This document shows, one piece after another, positions 1 to 11,151 of a stretch of 64,000 nt of DNA; within the stretch, counting starts at the first letter, position 1; the number at the start of each line of letters is the position of its first letter. Both the position numbers and the translations under genes were made by a program. The notes beneath the pieces were generated by a model, which was not told the origin of the DNA, made no database searches, and saw only the letters and a list, made by a program, of their open reading frames with translations. This stretch comes from Branchiostoma floridae (lineage: Eukaryota; Chordata; Leptocardii; Amphioxiformes; Branchiostomatidae): the NCBI RefSeq assembly GCF_000003815.2, contig NC_049987.1:19564568-19628567 (forward strand), given 5' to 3'.

Positions 1-85
1 ATAATGATCAGGTTTAAGAAAATCACTGATTTACAAAGCTCCGTATACACAAGCCATGTTTCCCACAATCATGTCAACATTTTGA

Positions 86-716
<631 letters not shown>

Positions 717-1873
717 TGGGATCTGGATCAAACTTACACCCAATAACTGAAGGGATCTGGGTCAAACTTACACCCAATAACTGACGGGATCTGGATCAAA
801 CTTACACCCAATAACTGAAGGGATCTGGGTCAAACTTACACCTAATAACTGACGGGATCTGGGTCAAACTTACACCCAATAACTGAAGGGATCTGGATCA
901 AACTTACACCCAATAACTGAAGGGATCTGGGTCAAACTTACACCTAATAACTGACGGGATCTGGATCAAACTTACACCCAATAACTGAAGGGATCTGGAT
1001 CAAACTTACACCCAATAACTGAAGGGATCTGGGTCAAACTTACACCCAATAACTGAAGGGATCTGGGTCAAACTTACACCTAATAACTGAAGGGATCTGG
1101 ATCAAACTTACACCCAATAACTGAAGGGATCTGGGTCAAACTTACACCTAATAACTGACGGGATCTGGATCAAACTTACACCCAATAACTGAAGGGATCT
1201 GGGTCAAACTTACACCCAATAACTGAAGGGATCTGGGTCAAACTTACACCTAATAACTGACGGGATTTGGGTCAAACTTACACCTAATAACTGACGGGAT
1301 CTGGATCGAACTTACACCCCAAAACTGAAGGGATTTGGATCAAACTTACACCCCAAAACTGAAGGGATCTGGATCAAACTTACACCCAATAACTGAAGGG
1401 ATCTGGGTCAAACTTACACCCAATAACTGAAGGGATCTGGGTCAAACTTACACCCAATAACTGAAGGGATCTGGGTCAAACTTACACCTAATAACTGAAG
1501 GGATCTGGATCAAACTTACACCCAATAACTGAAGGGATCTGGGTCAAACTTACACCTAATAACTGACGGGATCTGGATCAAACTTACACCCAATAACTGA
1601 AGGGATCTGGGTCAAACTTACACCCAATAACTGAAGGGATCTGGGTCAAACTTACACCTAATAACTGACGGGATCTGGGTCAAACTTACACCTAATAACT
1701 GACAGGATCTGGATCGAACTTACACCCCAAAACTGAAGGGATTTGGATCAAACTTACACCCCAAAACTGAAGGGATCTGGATCAAACTTACACCCAATAA
1801 CTGAAGGGATCTGGGTCAAACTTACACCCTATAACTGAAGGGATCTGGGTCAAACTTACACCTAATGACTTAC

Positions 1874-2110
1874 TTAACGGAATAATCTAGATCCACCTTA
1901 CACCCAACAACTACAGGAATCTGGACCTAGCTTACAATCAATAAGTAAAGAGGTCCTAATCAAACGTACACCCACTATAATTGCACTAAGGACTTTGGAT
2001 CCAGCTTATAGCCAATAAGGCACCTAGAACCACCTTACAGCTAATAACTATATATATGGGATCAAGATCTACATCTAGATTACATCCAACAACTAAAGAC
2101 ACCTGTATCA
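1874..2110 (+). repeat. Decayed continuation of the 34-bp array
   Basis: Heavily diverged copies of the same unit follow the array, with recurring ggatct-gga..caaact/agctta..ccaataa words at roughly 35-45 bp spacing. This suggests the array was once longer and that the 684-1873 part has been homogenised more recently. Confidence 0.6.
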
Positions 2111-2610
2111 AGCTAAAACTATTTTTTACTTGAGCCAGTACTATTAAAAGCATTGCTGTTCTCAATGCTTCTTTTACCAGTCAGATATCCCTCATATATT
2201 GAACTCATTGATCTATCCCACATTAAGCAGACTCTAAATGTTCAACTTCTTTAAAAGATAAAAGGAATAGTCCACTCATGTTCCAACATGAAATATTTTT
2301 TTTCTTTATTTAGCATGGCACACAGGTATCTTGTTCACATGTAGCTGCTATACTGTCACAGTGACAAAACAGTAATGTACACATGAAGCGTTATTTATTT
2401 TAGCGTGCCACAATATAGCTTGCCTTCACAGGCTCACATTTTGTTTGTATCACATGCATTTGATTCAAATAGGGAAGGTTTTTAATTATGATATGTAGAT
2501 TTTGTAACTTTGATTGATAGGAAAACTATAGTACTAACAATCTGGTGATTATAAGGAGTGTAACTTCTCCACTCTTACTGATGGGGAATTTGGTGCACAA
2601 AAATAAGACT

Positions 2611-2616
2611 AATAAA
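2611..2616 (+). terminator. Candidate polyadenylation signal (AATAAA) for the CYP4 gene
   Basis: A canonical AATAAA lies 1.9 kb beyond the CYP4 stop and before the first MITE. If used, the whole minisatellite would be transcribed in the 3' UTR. Other short AT-rich stretches could serve instead. Confidence 0.3.
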
Positions 2617-2686
2617 GTCATGAAAGTTTGAATTTTTTAGTGACACATTTGCTCATTGTTTGTGAATTCAGGTCATTGAACTTTAC

Positions 2687-2892
2687 TAGCCCCCACCAGG
2701 CCTTCCTATGGGAGTACGGAGATCGTAGTATCTAGGAAAAAAACATCTGGAAATTGGCCAGAGGAGTCAGTCCACGCTTACGTTTATGTTCCCCGGCCAA
2801 CCAATTCCTCTCACACAGAGGTAGCATAACTCCCCTGCTACCAGATTTCATTCTCCCTTTATTAGCCAGCATAGTCAGTCTGGAAGAGACTA
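2687..2892. mobile_element. TA-flanked MITE, family A, copy 1
   Basis: The element begins TA-GCCCCCACCAGGCCTTCC and ends CTGGAAGAGAC-TA. The ends are imperfect inverted repeats (consensus gYCTCCACCAG) flanked by TA. A second copy lies at 17406-17592 and shares the ends and an internal AACTC..TGGTAGC block. No coding capacity was seen. The TA target suggests mobilisation by a Tc1/mariner-type transposase. Confidence 0.75.
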
Positions 2893-3104
2893 GCACTTTG
2901 CAGAGATTTAAAAACATGTTACAAATCAAGAACCACCTTGCTTTAGTCATCTCTATCACATGTAATACAAATGCTAAAACTCTCACTAAAAATTCAAATA
3001 ATGTTGAGGTCTTGATGCAAGACATCTGATCAGTTAACAGTATGAAAAAATCATAATCTGTTGAGTTTTGAAACTAAAAACAATTCATCAATAATCGTCA
3101 TCTA

Positions 3105-3292
3105 TCTCGTCATAAAGACCACTTGTCCAATGTGGCCACTTTTTGGAAATATCCCACAAAGATAATTCTCTCATTGAGATAAGCACTGAGAATCCTGTTT
3201 AAAGTGACCACATGCCTATTGTGACCATGTGCTGCAAGCCTACAAAAAGCTTGAGTGGCATGATCACACAATAGACAGGTTTGACTGCATTT
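3105..3292. mobile_element. Degenerate MITE, related to family C at 33368
   Basis: The right end reads caatagacaggtttgactgca, the reverse of the CAGTCAAACCTGCCTATAG terminus at 33368. The interior contains several GTGACCA/GGTCAC-like words. The left end is eroded, so the boundary is approximate. Confidence 0.4.
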
Positions 3293-3629
3293 CAGACCAG
3301 ACTGTTAAGTTAATATATAATGGAATGATATACATTGAGGTACATTGTTCAAGGTGCCACTACTGACAAGAGAAATCAATCTCTTTAAACTACACCTCTG
3401 ACATGATTCTGAAAACATTCATCAAAAGTTACAGTTCATTTAAAATAGGCAAAGTTCATCACTATCTATCAATGTTCAAGCTAACAATACTCCATAAAAC
3501 AAGAAAAGTAACAAGAACTATTATTCACAGAACCTTCAAAGTAAGTCTACTACCACTACATAATAGACATACATGTATTATGAGGAACCATTTTGTAAGG
3601 ATATTTCTGATTGGACACTTGACGATGTG

Positions 3630-6600
3630 TTAGGTGCTCCCATTGGTCGCTTGCATGTCCTTGTCTTTGCAGCCACTGGCCGCATCCACTTTCCAGATGC
3701 GGTAAAACACCCAGCTGAAAAGAGGTGTGGTTAAGGAAGCTGAAATACTGTAAATGGCTACATGTGTAAACATTTGTTGACAGCAACAATTTCAAGGGAG
3801 GTGTAGTTCACCTATATCTGTCGGAGATGGTAGACTTCACCCCCAACCCACAAATAAGAAAGCTGTCACCACAGGTGAACACACCACACATACACAAATT
3901 TCTGCCCTTAGTACTAAACACCCCCCCCCCCCAACCAANNNNNNNNNNNNNNNNNNNNNNNNNNNNNNNNNNNNNNNNNNNNNNNNNNNNNNNNNNNNNN
4001 NNNNNNNNNNNNNNNNNNNNNNNNNNNNNNNNNNNNNNNNNNNNNNNNNNNNNNNNNNNNNNNNNNNNNNNNNNNNNNNNNNNNNNNNNNNNNNNNNNNN
4101 NNNNNNNNNNNNNNNNNNNNNNNNNNNNNNNNNNNNNNNNNNNNNNNNNNNNNNNNNNNNNNNNNNNNNNNNNNNNNNNNNNNNNNNNNNNNNNNNNNNN
4201 NNNNNNNNNNNNNNNNNNNNNNNNNNNNNNNNNNNNNNNNNNNNNNNNNNNNNNNNNNNNNNNNNNNNNNNNNNNNNNNNNNNNNNNNNNNNNNNNNNNN
4301 NNNNNNNNNNNNNNNNNNNNNNNNNNNNNNNNNNNNNNNNNNNNNNNNNNNNNNNNNNNNNNNNNNNNNNNNNNNNNNNNNNNNNNNNNNNNNNNNNNNN
4401 NNNNNNNNNNNNNNNNNNNNNNNNNNNNNNNNNNNNNNNNNNNNNNNNNNNNNNNNNNNNNNNNNNNNNNNNNNNNNNNNNNNNNNNNNNNNNNNNNNNN
4501 NNNNNNNNNNNNNNNNNNNNNNNNNNNNNNNNNNNNNNNNNNNNNNNNNNNNNNNNNNNNNNNNNNNNNNNNNNNNNNNNNNNNNNNNNNNNNNNNNNNN
4601 NNNNNNNNNNNNNNNNNNNNNNNNNNNNNNNNNNNNNNNNNNNTCTTGAGGGCGTCCACCATGTTGGCACCGTTACCCTGGACAGTACAATGAGCTAGTT
4701 CACAGTTCCTAGTGTGCATGCCTACTAGGTCAAACCTGTAACCAACTAACCCCAGACTAATCATTTCAACACTTCTTTATCTAGACATCTTTTGCTGGAA
4801 CCACATGGATCCTGTTTACCGGCCCTTAACCTATAACATTGATTCCCATTACACTACAGTCAAGTAACATGCCAGGGGGCCCAAAATTAACCCTGTACAA
4901 TACCAGAAACATAGTCCTTAATAATGAACATAATAAAAAAGCTGCTAGGGGGCCCAGACCTACACCACTTACTCTCAGCCCCAAGAGCCCCTTAACCTAC
5001 ATTGTATGACACTGATGCTCATTACACTTAAGACAAGGTAACATGCCAGGGGGCTTAAAATCTTTGTTGTCCCAACCGTCTACAGACCAAATATGATTAG
5101 AATCCATCCAAAAGTTCTAGAGTTATGCATTGTCTCACCTGTGTGTAATACCTGCCCGTGGGCTTCAACACCTGCATGGAGAAGTCCAGAATCTTCCTCA
5201 GGAAGTCCCAAGAGTCACCTGGGCAAAACGCAAAGAAAATCATCATCTTCAACCAAAGGGCTTTTTCATAATGCTCTTTGTAATGTCACATTTCCAAACA
5301 GGGGCCCTGCCGGGGCTCTTTTCTGAAACAAAGAACTAAATTCTGCATCAAGAAATGTGCACAAATTGTGCTCATGACTAGTTATTTTTATGTTTTGGGT
5401 GTTTTAATGGCTTTCCTATCCTTTTCATTCCCACATTTTCATTCCTCCAGTTTCGAAATGTGACCGAAGCGTAATAGGGTAACATCTTGTGAGACCTTTC
5501 AACACAAAACAGATTAATAAATTGTTTGAAGAAGACTAAAATAGAATGATATCCTACAGGACAACCACATGACATATATTTTTTACTTCATAGATGAGGA
5601 CAGTAGACTCTCCCTTGAGGATTGTGACATGTAGTATAGGCATGAGCTCCCAAGGCCAGCCCTTTAAAATGGCCATGCCTAGTTGGGCGTAATGTCAGGC
5701 AAACAAATAAATAAATAAAAATGAGCTGTAGCCTGTAGCTTTTCTTTCTTCATTTTATCAGCAAACGAGGGAATAATTTACTACTTGACATTCATACTAG
5801 ACTCACCAACGGGCTGTGTAGAGATGGGAATAGCTGTGAGGTCGTTGATCACAAAGTCGAACATCGTTCCTTCTTGTACATACTTCTCCAACACTGGGAT
5901 ACAGTCTTCAACAAGTACCTAAGGTGTAACAGCACAGTTACAGTACAGTACCAGTACAACAATAGTACAGTATCAGTATAGCAATAGTACAGTATCAGTA
6001 TAGCAATAGTACAGTATCAGTATGGTACAGTAACAGTTTGATATCAGTAAACTGGGATACAGTCTTCAACCAGAACCTACAGAGCAACAGCAACACACTA
6101 ACAGTACAACAACAGAGCATCATCAGTATATCACACTGACAGTTACAGTGATCAGCACATACTTTTCCAGCACTGGAATATAGGCCTTCAACCAGAAGCT
6201 ACATGTATATATATATATATATATAGCAATATATAGTACAGTCTATCTATAGCATTATGTTATCAGTACATACTTCTTCAACACTGGAATACAGTCTTCA
6301 ACCAGAAGCTACATTGTTTATAGCAATAGTAGCTACGCCTAGCAGTACGTTATCAGTACTTCTGGATGCAGTCTTAAACCAGACCTGCTTGTATGTAGTA
6401 ATGTCACAGTTACAAAACGTTATCAGTCCATATCAATATCCAACACTGGAATACAGTCTTCAACCAAATATTGAGTACTAGCAAATAAACAGTAAGGATC
6501 AGTGCTACTAGCTGATGTCTGACCTCATAGTTGTGCCCCTTGAGTTGGTCCATGGAGTCATGACAGATCCCAGGCAGGTGTTTAATAGCAGCATTTATCA

Positions 6601-9600
6601 CCAGCTGGTCAATGTGAGCATCGTTAAGGTTTGATCTCAATAAAAATTGGTAATGAACTAAAAAGATGTTATAATAATTGTAGACAAGACTTACCAAAAT
6701 GGTGGCCTGCTTAGTAGTTTAGGTTTATCTGCTAGTTGATATCTTGCCACTACTTATACAAGAAGTCCTACGAACCATTTGTACTTGTTTTCTTGTTGTT
6801 TTGTCAAAAGGATAACATCAAAAGACTTTGTGTAACATTGATTTTTGATCCAAAGATAAGGTTATCTTTCCTTGTATGAATGTGATGCTCCCTGACAGTG
6901 TGTATTTTTTCACCATCATATTTTTTACTATGTCTGTTATCATCCTCATGTAGATGGTCAGCACAAGCATCATAAAGCTTAGACAACTAAAAATAAACAA
7001 AAGAAGACAAGGAAAGGATATCTCCAGCATGGTGACCCATTTTGGCGAGACTTGGCGCAGCTCGTGGAGAATGCCTCCGTCACCACCTCCCAGAATCAGC
7101 ACAGTCTTACCGTTAAAGTCCTCTCGACCATTTCCCAAGATGGCCCGGGTGTACGCGATGTCACTTTCTGCCAAATCTGCAAGGAGATTTCACGAGTTTG
7201 GAGTTAAGATACATAGTATTATACTGCACTTGTTCTTGGCAATGTCAAAAAATTGCAACCAATACTAAGTCTTTCAGTTTTAGGACTTCAAAGTAGTCTT
7301 ATGTAGCAAGTTGTCTATTTCAAGTTGTCATCACCTTCTCTTTGTTTTAATAGTTTCATCCATTTATTCATCTATTAATTTACACTTAATTCTTGCAAAA
7401 GAAACTTTCGTTATGCAAAATAAACTTTCACAATGTTATTCTTGTACACATCCATCCATCTAACCACTCACCCATACAAACATACAGACAGACAAACATA
7501 TAAAACAATCAAACAAGCAGATAAACAAACAACCCAACTTACAACCAACCAACTGTGTCCTACTTACTTGGATCATTGTCCAACAGAAGCATGTTGCCAA
7601 ACTGTGGGGAGTGCATTATCTTAATGTTCTGATAGGGGGAGTCGGCCTCATACACCACCTCATCAAAGTCATACTCGATCAGCTTGTTGTCGGCTGTTGG
7701 CACATATGGATCCACGCGGGCACCTCTCTTTATGAAAGGGAATCTGTAAAACAATATAATGTGGAATATGGAGATAAATGAGACTTGACTTGACTTGACT
7801 TTTGACTTTATTGAGATCCACATCTAGATGACAACACTATGTTGCCAGCTATTCTTCCAGTGGTCCACATAAAATACATTAATACACGCACAACATTACA
7901 TACATACACAACATATTATGTACATTACAAACTATACAGCTGAGAGAAAATACAAGTTCATTTAGTAACTGTGTTCCAGTGGCAAGCCATACGGTAGAGG
8001 AAGCACTTCCTTTCTGCATTGGTCCTAGGTTTTGACAGTTTGATGCAGTTTGTTGTTGTTGACCGTGTTTGGTACCGACTGTTAGTTGACTGGAATGTGA
8101 GTTGGTTGTACAATGTTTTTGGTAGTCCAGTGTGCGCTATCCTGTGGAATGTGGCAAAACTTCTTTGCTGTATTCTTTCCTTCACAGGTAACCACCCCAA
8201 GATGTGTAATCTTGTTGCACTGACTGCCTCACACACAAGACACATCAAAAGTAAAACTTCACTACTCCATATTGGGCTACATGTACAGAATGTATGTACT
8301 TGTAAGGAAAAGGAAATCAAACATGCTACTTTTAATTTGTGAACCTCCTAGTTTCACATATAAAAATATCAGAAGTGAAGATGCACATACATGTAAGGCT
8401 GCATTGTACATATTGTGGATTATAGAAACACAGTGTCACACACCACACACACCAGCCAAAAACAATTACTATCTTAGGGTCACAGTGTACATGTAACATT
8501 ATTAATAATGTTATAGAAATGTTGCGCATAAGGGGGGATAAAATGTACATGTAGTGCAAAAATGTCACAACTTCCATAGAAAAACTCACCTTTTAGACTT
8601 CTTACAGCCAAGAAGCTCACTGATCTTCTGCTGGGCTGAAGCAACATGCTGTAAGGAAAAAAAAAGTTCTTCCTTTTAATGGAAGTGTTTTAATGGTAAA
8701 GAAGGATAGTTTGAATGGTTTTCCTTGTTAAATGTGGAGTTCAAATCTAAATCTTTAATTTTTAAATCACAAGATAACAATACAGCAAGAAATAAAAACT
8801 TATTAAATGACTGAATAGCAAAGCTTGTTACCAACAAACAAATACAATGTAGTTACAATCTGCTGCAGTGTTACATGTATACCTCAGGGCAATATTGAGT
8901 GCTGCTGCAGTAGTGTGGGAAATGTGGTCCCAATGTGAGTCTACACTATATGACTGGAGTGGATGCTGATTGGACTAGAAAATCCACTCCAGTCATGAAC
9001 GTTTGAGACACAGCAGAAGCAAATTCTAGCTGTTCTGTGAAACAGAACCAGTTAGAACTGCCCTGCGGATGGTGGACGGTTACCAAAATGTTGGCTGCTG
9101 TATTCTCTTGTTGAGAATAAAGAATACCCAGAAACCATGTACCATACAAAACCGCGAACATAAAACTACCGCAAACATTTCTGCATTTACAGTACCTCTG
9201 CAGTGATGGACGGCTGTTCGCCCTCCGCTGCCCACATCTCTGCATCCACAGTCAGCAATCCTTGTGGGTAAATACGCAGGGTGGCATGGCTACAAACACA
9301 AACAAACAATCACAAACAGAGACAAGCTAAATATACCAATCTATAACTTAAGTAAACGTTATCTTCCCACTGTTGTTCCTAGGATTTGGTAATCTATAAT
9401 CATGCAATGACTGCCTAGTACTAGTAGAATGTCTATGAGGTATGTAAAACCTAGAAAAACTGGTTTAAGTATTGTGATGTAACTGGGTTTGTGGCAGGGC
9501 TCTAGCCAGATCGAAATTATTTTCTGTCAGCCAATTCCCATTGCGAAAACACTATTCCAGGAGTTAGAGAGACTGAACTGAGGCCTTGAAAAATGGGGTT

Positions 9601-11151
9601 AAATGACATTATCGTATGGGAAAGGACGCTGACAAACATTGTCAACAATCATAACAACAGCAAAACAAACAGTGTGTGGCTTTTACGGCCGTGGACGGCA
9701 TCTCCAAGCCGCTTGTAGCTTCAACCAAAGGATTTTTGTCCGCCAAGGTTGACGGATTGGTTTTAAGACTTTTCTGTCACATCACATGCAGCAAATTTCG
9801 GAATTGACGTAAAAACGGACGCTGGCAAAAGCCCTGGTTTGTGGGGTTGTTCTATACAAACATGACAAAAGAGTGATGAAGCCCCACCTGCCGTTCTCAG
9901 CCGTGAAGATGCCCAGGGAGCCGGAGTCTCCGAGGGAGACAGGAGGCAGCGAACTGGCACCGCTGCTCTGTACCAGCCCGGACACAAGGGCACACAGGTC
10001 GCTGTACACGGCCTGGTCACGGACTGGGAACATAAGTACATAAAAAGGCAATCAGGGATGGCAGACTTCACCAGGGCACACAGGTCGCTGTACACGGCCT
10101 GGTCACGGACTGGGAACATAAGTACATAAAAAGGCAATCAGGGATGGCAGACTTCACCCCGTTTTAAAACTGCTGCTCTGTACCAGCCCAGACACAAGGG
10201 CACACAGGTCGCTGTACACGGCCTGGTCACGGACTGGGAACACAAGTACATGAAAAGGCAATCAGAGATGGCAGACTTCTCCCCCTTACTGTTTTGCAAC
10301 CCTAGGCTATAGTATGCTACATGTAAGTTAGAAGTTCTAGGCCCTCAGACAAAAAGGGTGAAGAGCACATTAGGATCTAGGGACCTTTGCCTTTTTACAT
10401 ACTTCTATGATATTAAGCTCCGCGACATAAAGTGATCTTTCTTGAATCATGTAGTTGGTTAGGGATTTGGGTTTAGACTTTTAACTCGTAATTGAAACCA
10501 AGCGGCTGCATTTCTTTTCATTTAATGTTTTTACTATTACTGTACCGTGGTCACTGTATTCTTGTTACATTTGTAATTGAATGGTTGTTTTCTATACGGT
10601 GTATGTTTTCCCTCTTGACAGTCTTTCAGACTCATCATTTTTTGGGGAGGGGGCTGACAAGTCCAAAAACTGATGAAAAGCTCAGAGATGGAATCAAGCA
10701 GTAAGCGATTTGGTGACGACCGTTTGAAATGGTGATTACCCTTTATGAGATAGACAACCGCTGCATTCTGAAAGGACTGATTATTGCTACAGTATTACTA
10801 GTGGGAAGTATGATACACAGTACATGGTGCCCAAATGACAAGCATGCAATATTTATTATCAATTTACACAAATATCAGTCACTTCAAATTTCTTTAAACT
10901 TATGAAGAACTGTAGATTTTGTGACAATCTCGGCACCTTAAGTAAACTTTTTACAGTGTCAACAAATTCTGATCAATGACCTGATTCAGCAGAACAAAGT
11001 CCATTTGATGATAAATACAAAATATTTGAGCATATCTAAAACAGGAAACTCGTGATACTATGATAGACCTCAAAACTTAGAGACACTCACGTGGATTTTT
11101 GGGTCCGCCAGGCTCGAACTGGAAGTCCAACAAAGTGTGAAAAGCCGGCAT
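3630..11151 (-). CDS. sms: Spermine synthase
   Basis: The enzyme transfers an aminopropyl group from decarboxylated S-adenosylmethionine to spermidine, giving spermine in the cytosol. Coding exons on the minus strand: 11091-11151 (ATG at 11151, [16 protein letters not shown]), 9888-10023, 9196-9289 ([12 protein letters not shown]), 8590-8648, 7568-7743 ([20 protein letters not shown]), 7022-7176 ([11 protein letters not shown], the dcAdoMet-binding loop with its catalytic Asp), 6524-6613 ([15 protein letters not shown]), 5807-5918 ([12 protein letters not shown], second catalytic Asp), 5139-5218 ([20 protein letters not shown]), 4644-4677 ([11 protein letters not shown], cut by the gap) and 3630-3714 (WVFYRIWKV to TAA). 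Phases agree at every visible junction, and order and length match the vertebrate protein of about 366 residues, including the N-terminal AdoMetDC-like domain. One exon is lost in the gap. The 7022/6613 junction is an AT-AC intron. Introns hold a non-LTR fragment, a MITE and exon-edge duplications. Confidence 0.95.
3939..4643. other. Assembly gap (705 N)
   Basis: Unresolved bases follow a C14 run. The gap cuts the tenth recognised coding exon of spermine synthase (4644-4677 is its visible start) and must hold the exon matching the human segment around LGRLYCPVEFSKEIVC. Confidence 1.
5600..5720 (+). mobile_element. Possible retroposon 3' tail with (AAAT)n
   Basis: A GC-richer stretch (ggccatgcctagttgggcg) is followed by caaacaaataaataaataaa inside a spermine synthase intron. 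The abrupt simple-repeat tail is typical of a SINE or LINE 3' end, but no tRNA-like head was found. Confidence 0.3.
5919..6475 (-). repeat. Five decayed duplicates of the 5' edge of a spermine synthase exon
   Basis: Inside the intron preceding exon 5807-5918, the exon's first ~40 nt (minus-strand words gttgaagactgtatcccagt and gaagtatgtac) recur near 6049-6080, 6165-6200, 6270-6312, 6358-6392 and 6436-6470. They are interleaved with intron-derived tagcaatagtacagtatcag repeats. Spacing is irregular (75-155 bp). Some copies keep an AG before the exon-like stretch. Confidence 0.8.
6614..7021 (-). other. U12-type AT-AC intron of spermine synthase (408 bp)
   Basis: On the minus strand exon 7022-7176 ends ..ACC ATG CTG GAG and the intron opens ATATCCTTT (7013-7021), the exact minor-spliceosome 5' consensus. 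It closes with CCTTAAC (6623-6629, the U12 branch-site consensus) about 11 nt before a terminal AC (6614-6615). The join gives VTMLE|IDQLV in phase 0, matching VTMVE|IDQMV of the human protein. No usable GT or AG exists at either border. Confidence 0.95.
7785..8320 (-). mobile_element. Non-LTR retrotransposon (CR1/L2-like) 3' fragment with TCAAG-type tail
   Basis: The minus strand reads [15 protein letters not shown], then a stretch ending [18 protein letters not shown]. This resembles the C-terminal domain downstream of reverse transcriptase in CR1/L2-type LINEs (LGWLPVxxRI..; ..W N). It is followed by a 3' UTR ending in tandem AAGTC words at 7785-7810, like the short microsatellite tails of these elements. 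The copy is 5'-truncated, has no catalytic RT motifs, and lies in a spermine synthase intron in the gene's sense. Confidence 0.65.
8950..8996. repeat. Perfect 15-bp hairpin
   Basis: atgactggagtggat at 8950-8964 is exactly the reverse complement of 8982-8996, with a 17-nt loop. It lies in a spermine synthase intron beside the family-B MITE remnant and may be part of a small fold-back element. Confidence 0.8.
9131..9194. mobile_element. Family-B MITE remnant abutting a spermine synthase splice donor
   Basis: aaaccgcgaacataa..accgcaaacatttctgcatttacag-TA matches the right end of the intact element at 21475-21667. The terminal TA (9193-9194) is positions +2/+3 of the intron after exon 9196-9289, so the donor reads G|GTACTGTAAATG and is made from the transposon end from +4 onward. 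The left end is missing. Confidence 0.75.
10024..10290 (-). repeat. Two extra copies of the 5' edge of spermine synthase exon 2
   Basis: The acceptor and start of exon 9888-10023, plus flanking intron, recur at 10074-10159 (86 bp away) and, with about 30 nt more exon, at 10169-10290. Identity is very high (a few mismatches). Each copy retains ttcccag|TCCGTGACC or a one-base variant, giving three potential 3' splice sites in series. Confidence 0.9.

Noticed and set aside
2754-3029. 91-residue open frame on the plus strand
   Set aside because: About half of it lies inside the family-A MITE (2687-2892); it shows no protein similarity.
3808-4764. Open frames of 277-318 residues on both strands
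   Set aside because: They run through the block of N and are artefacts of the gap; only 4644-4677 is real coding (spermine synthase).
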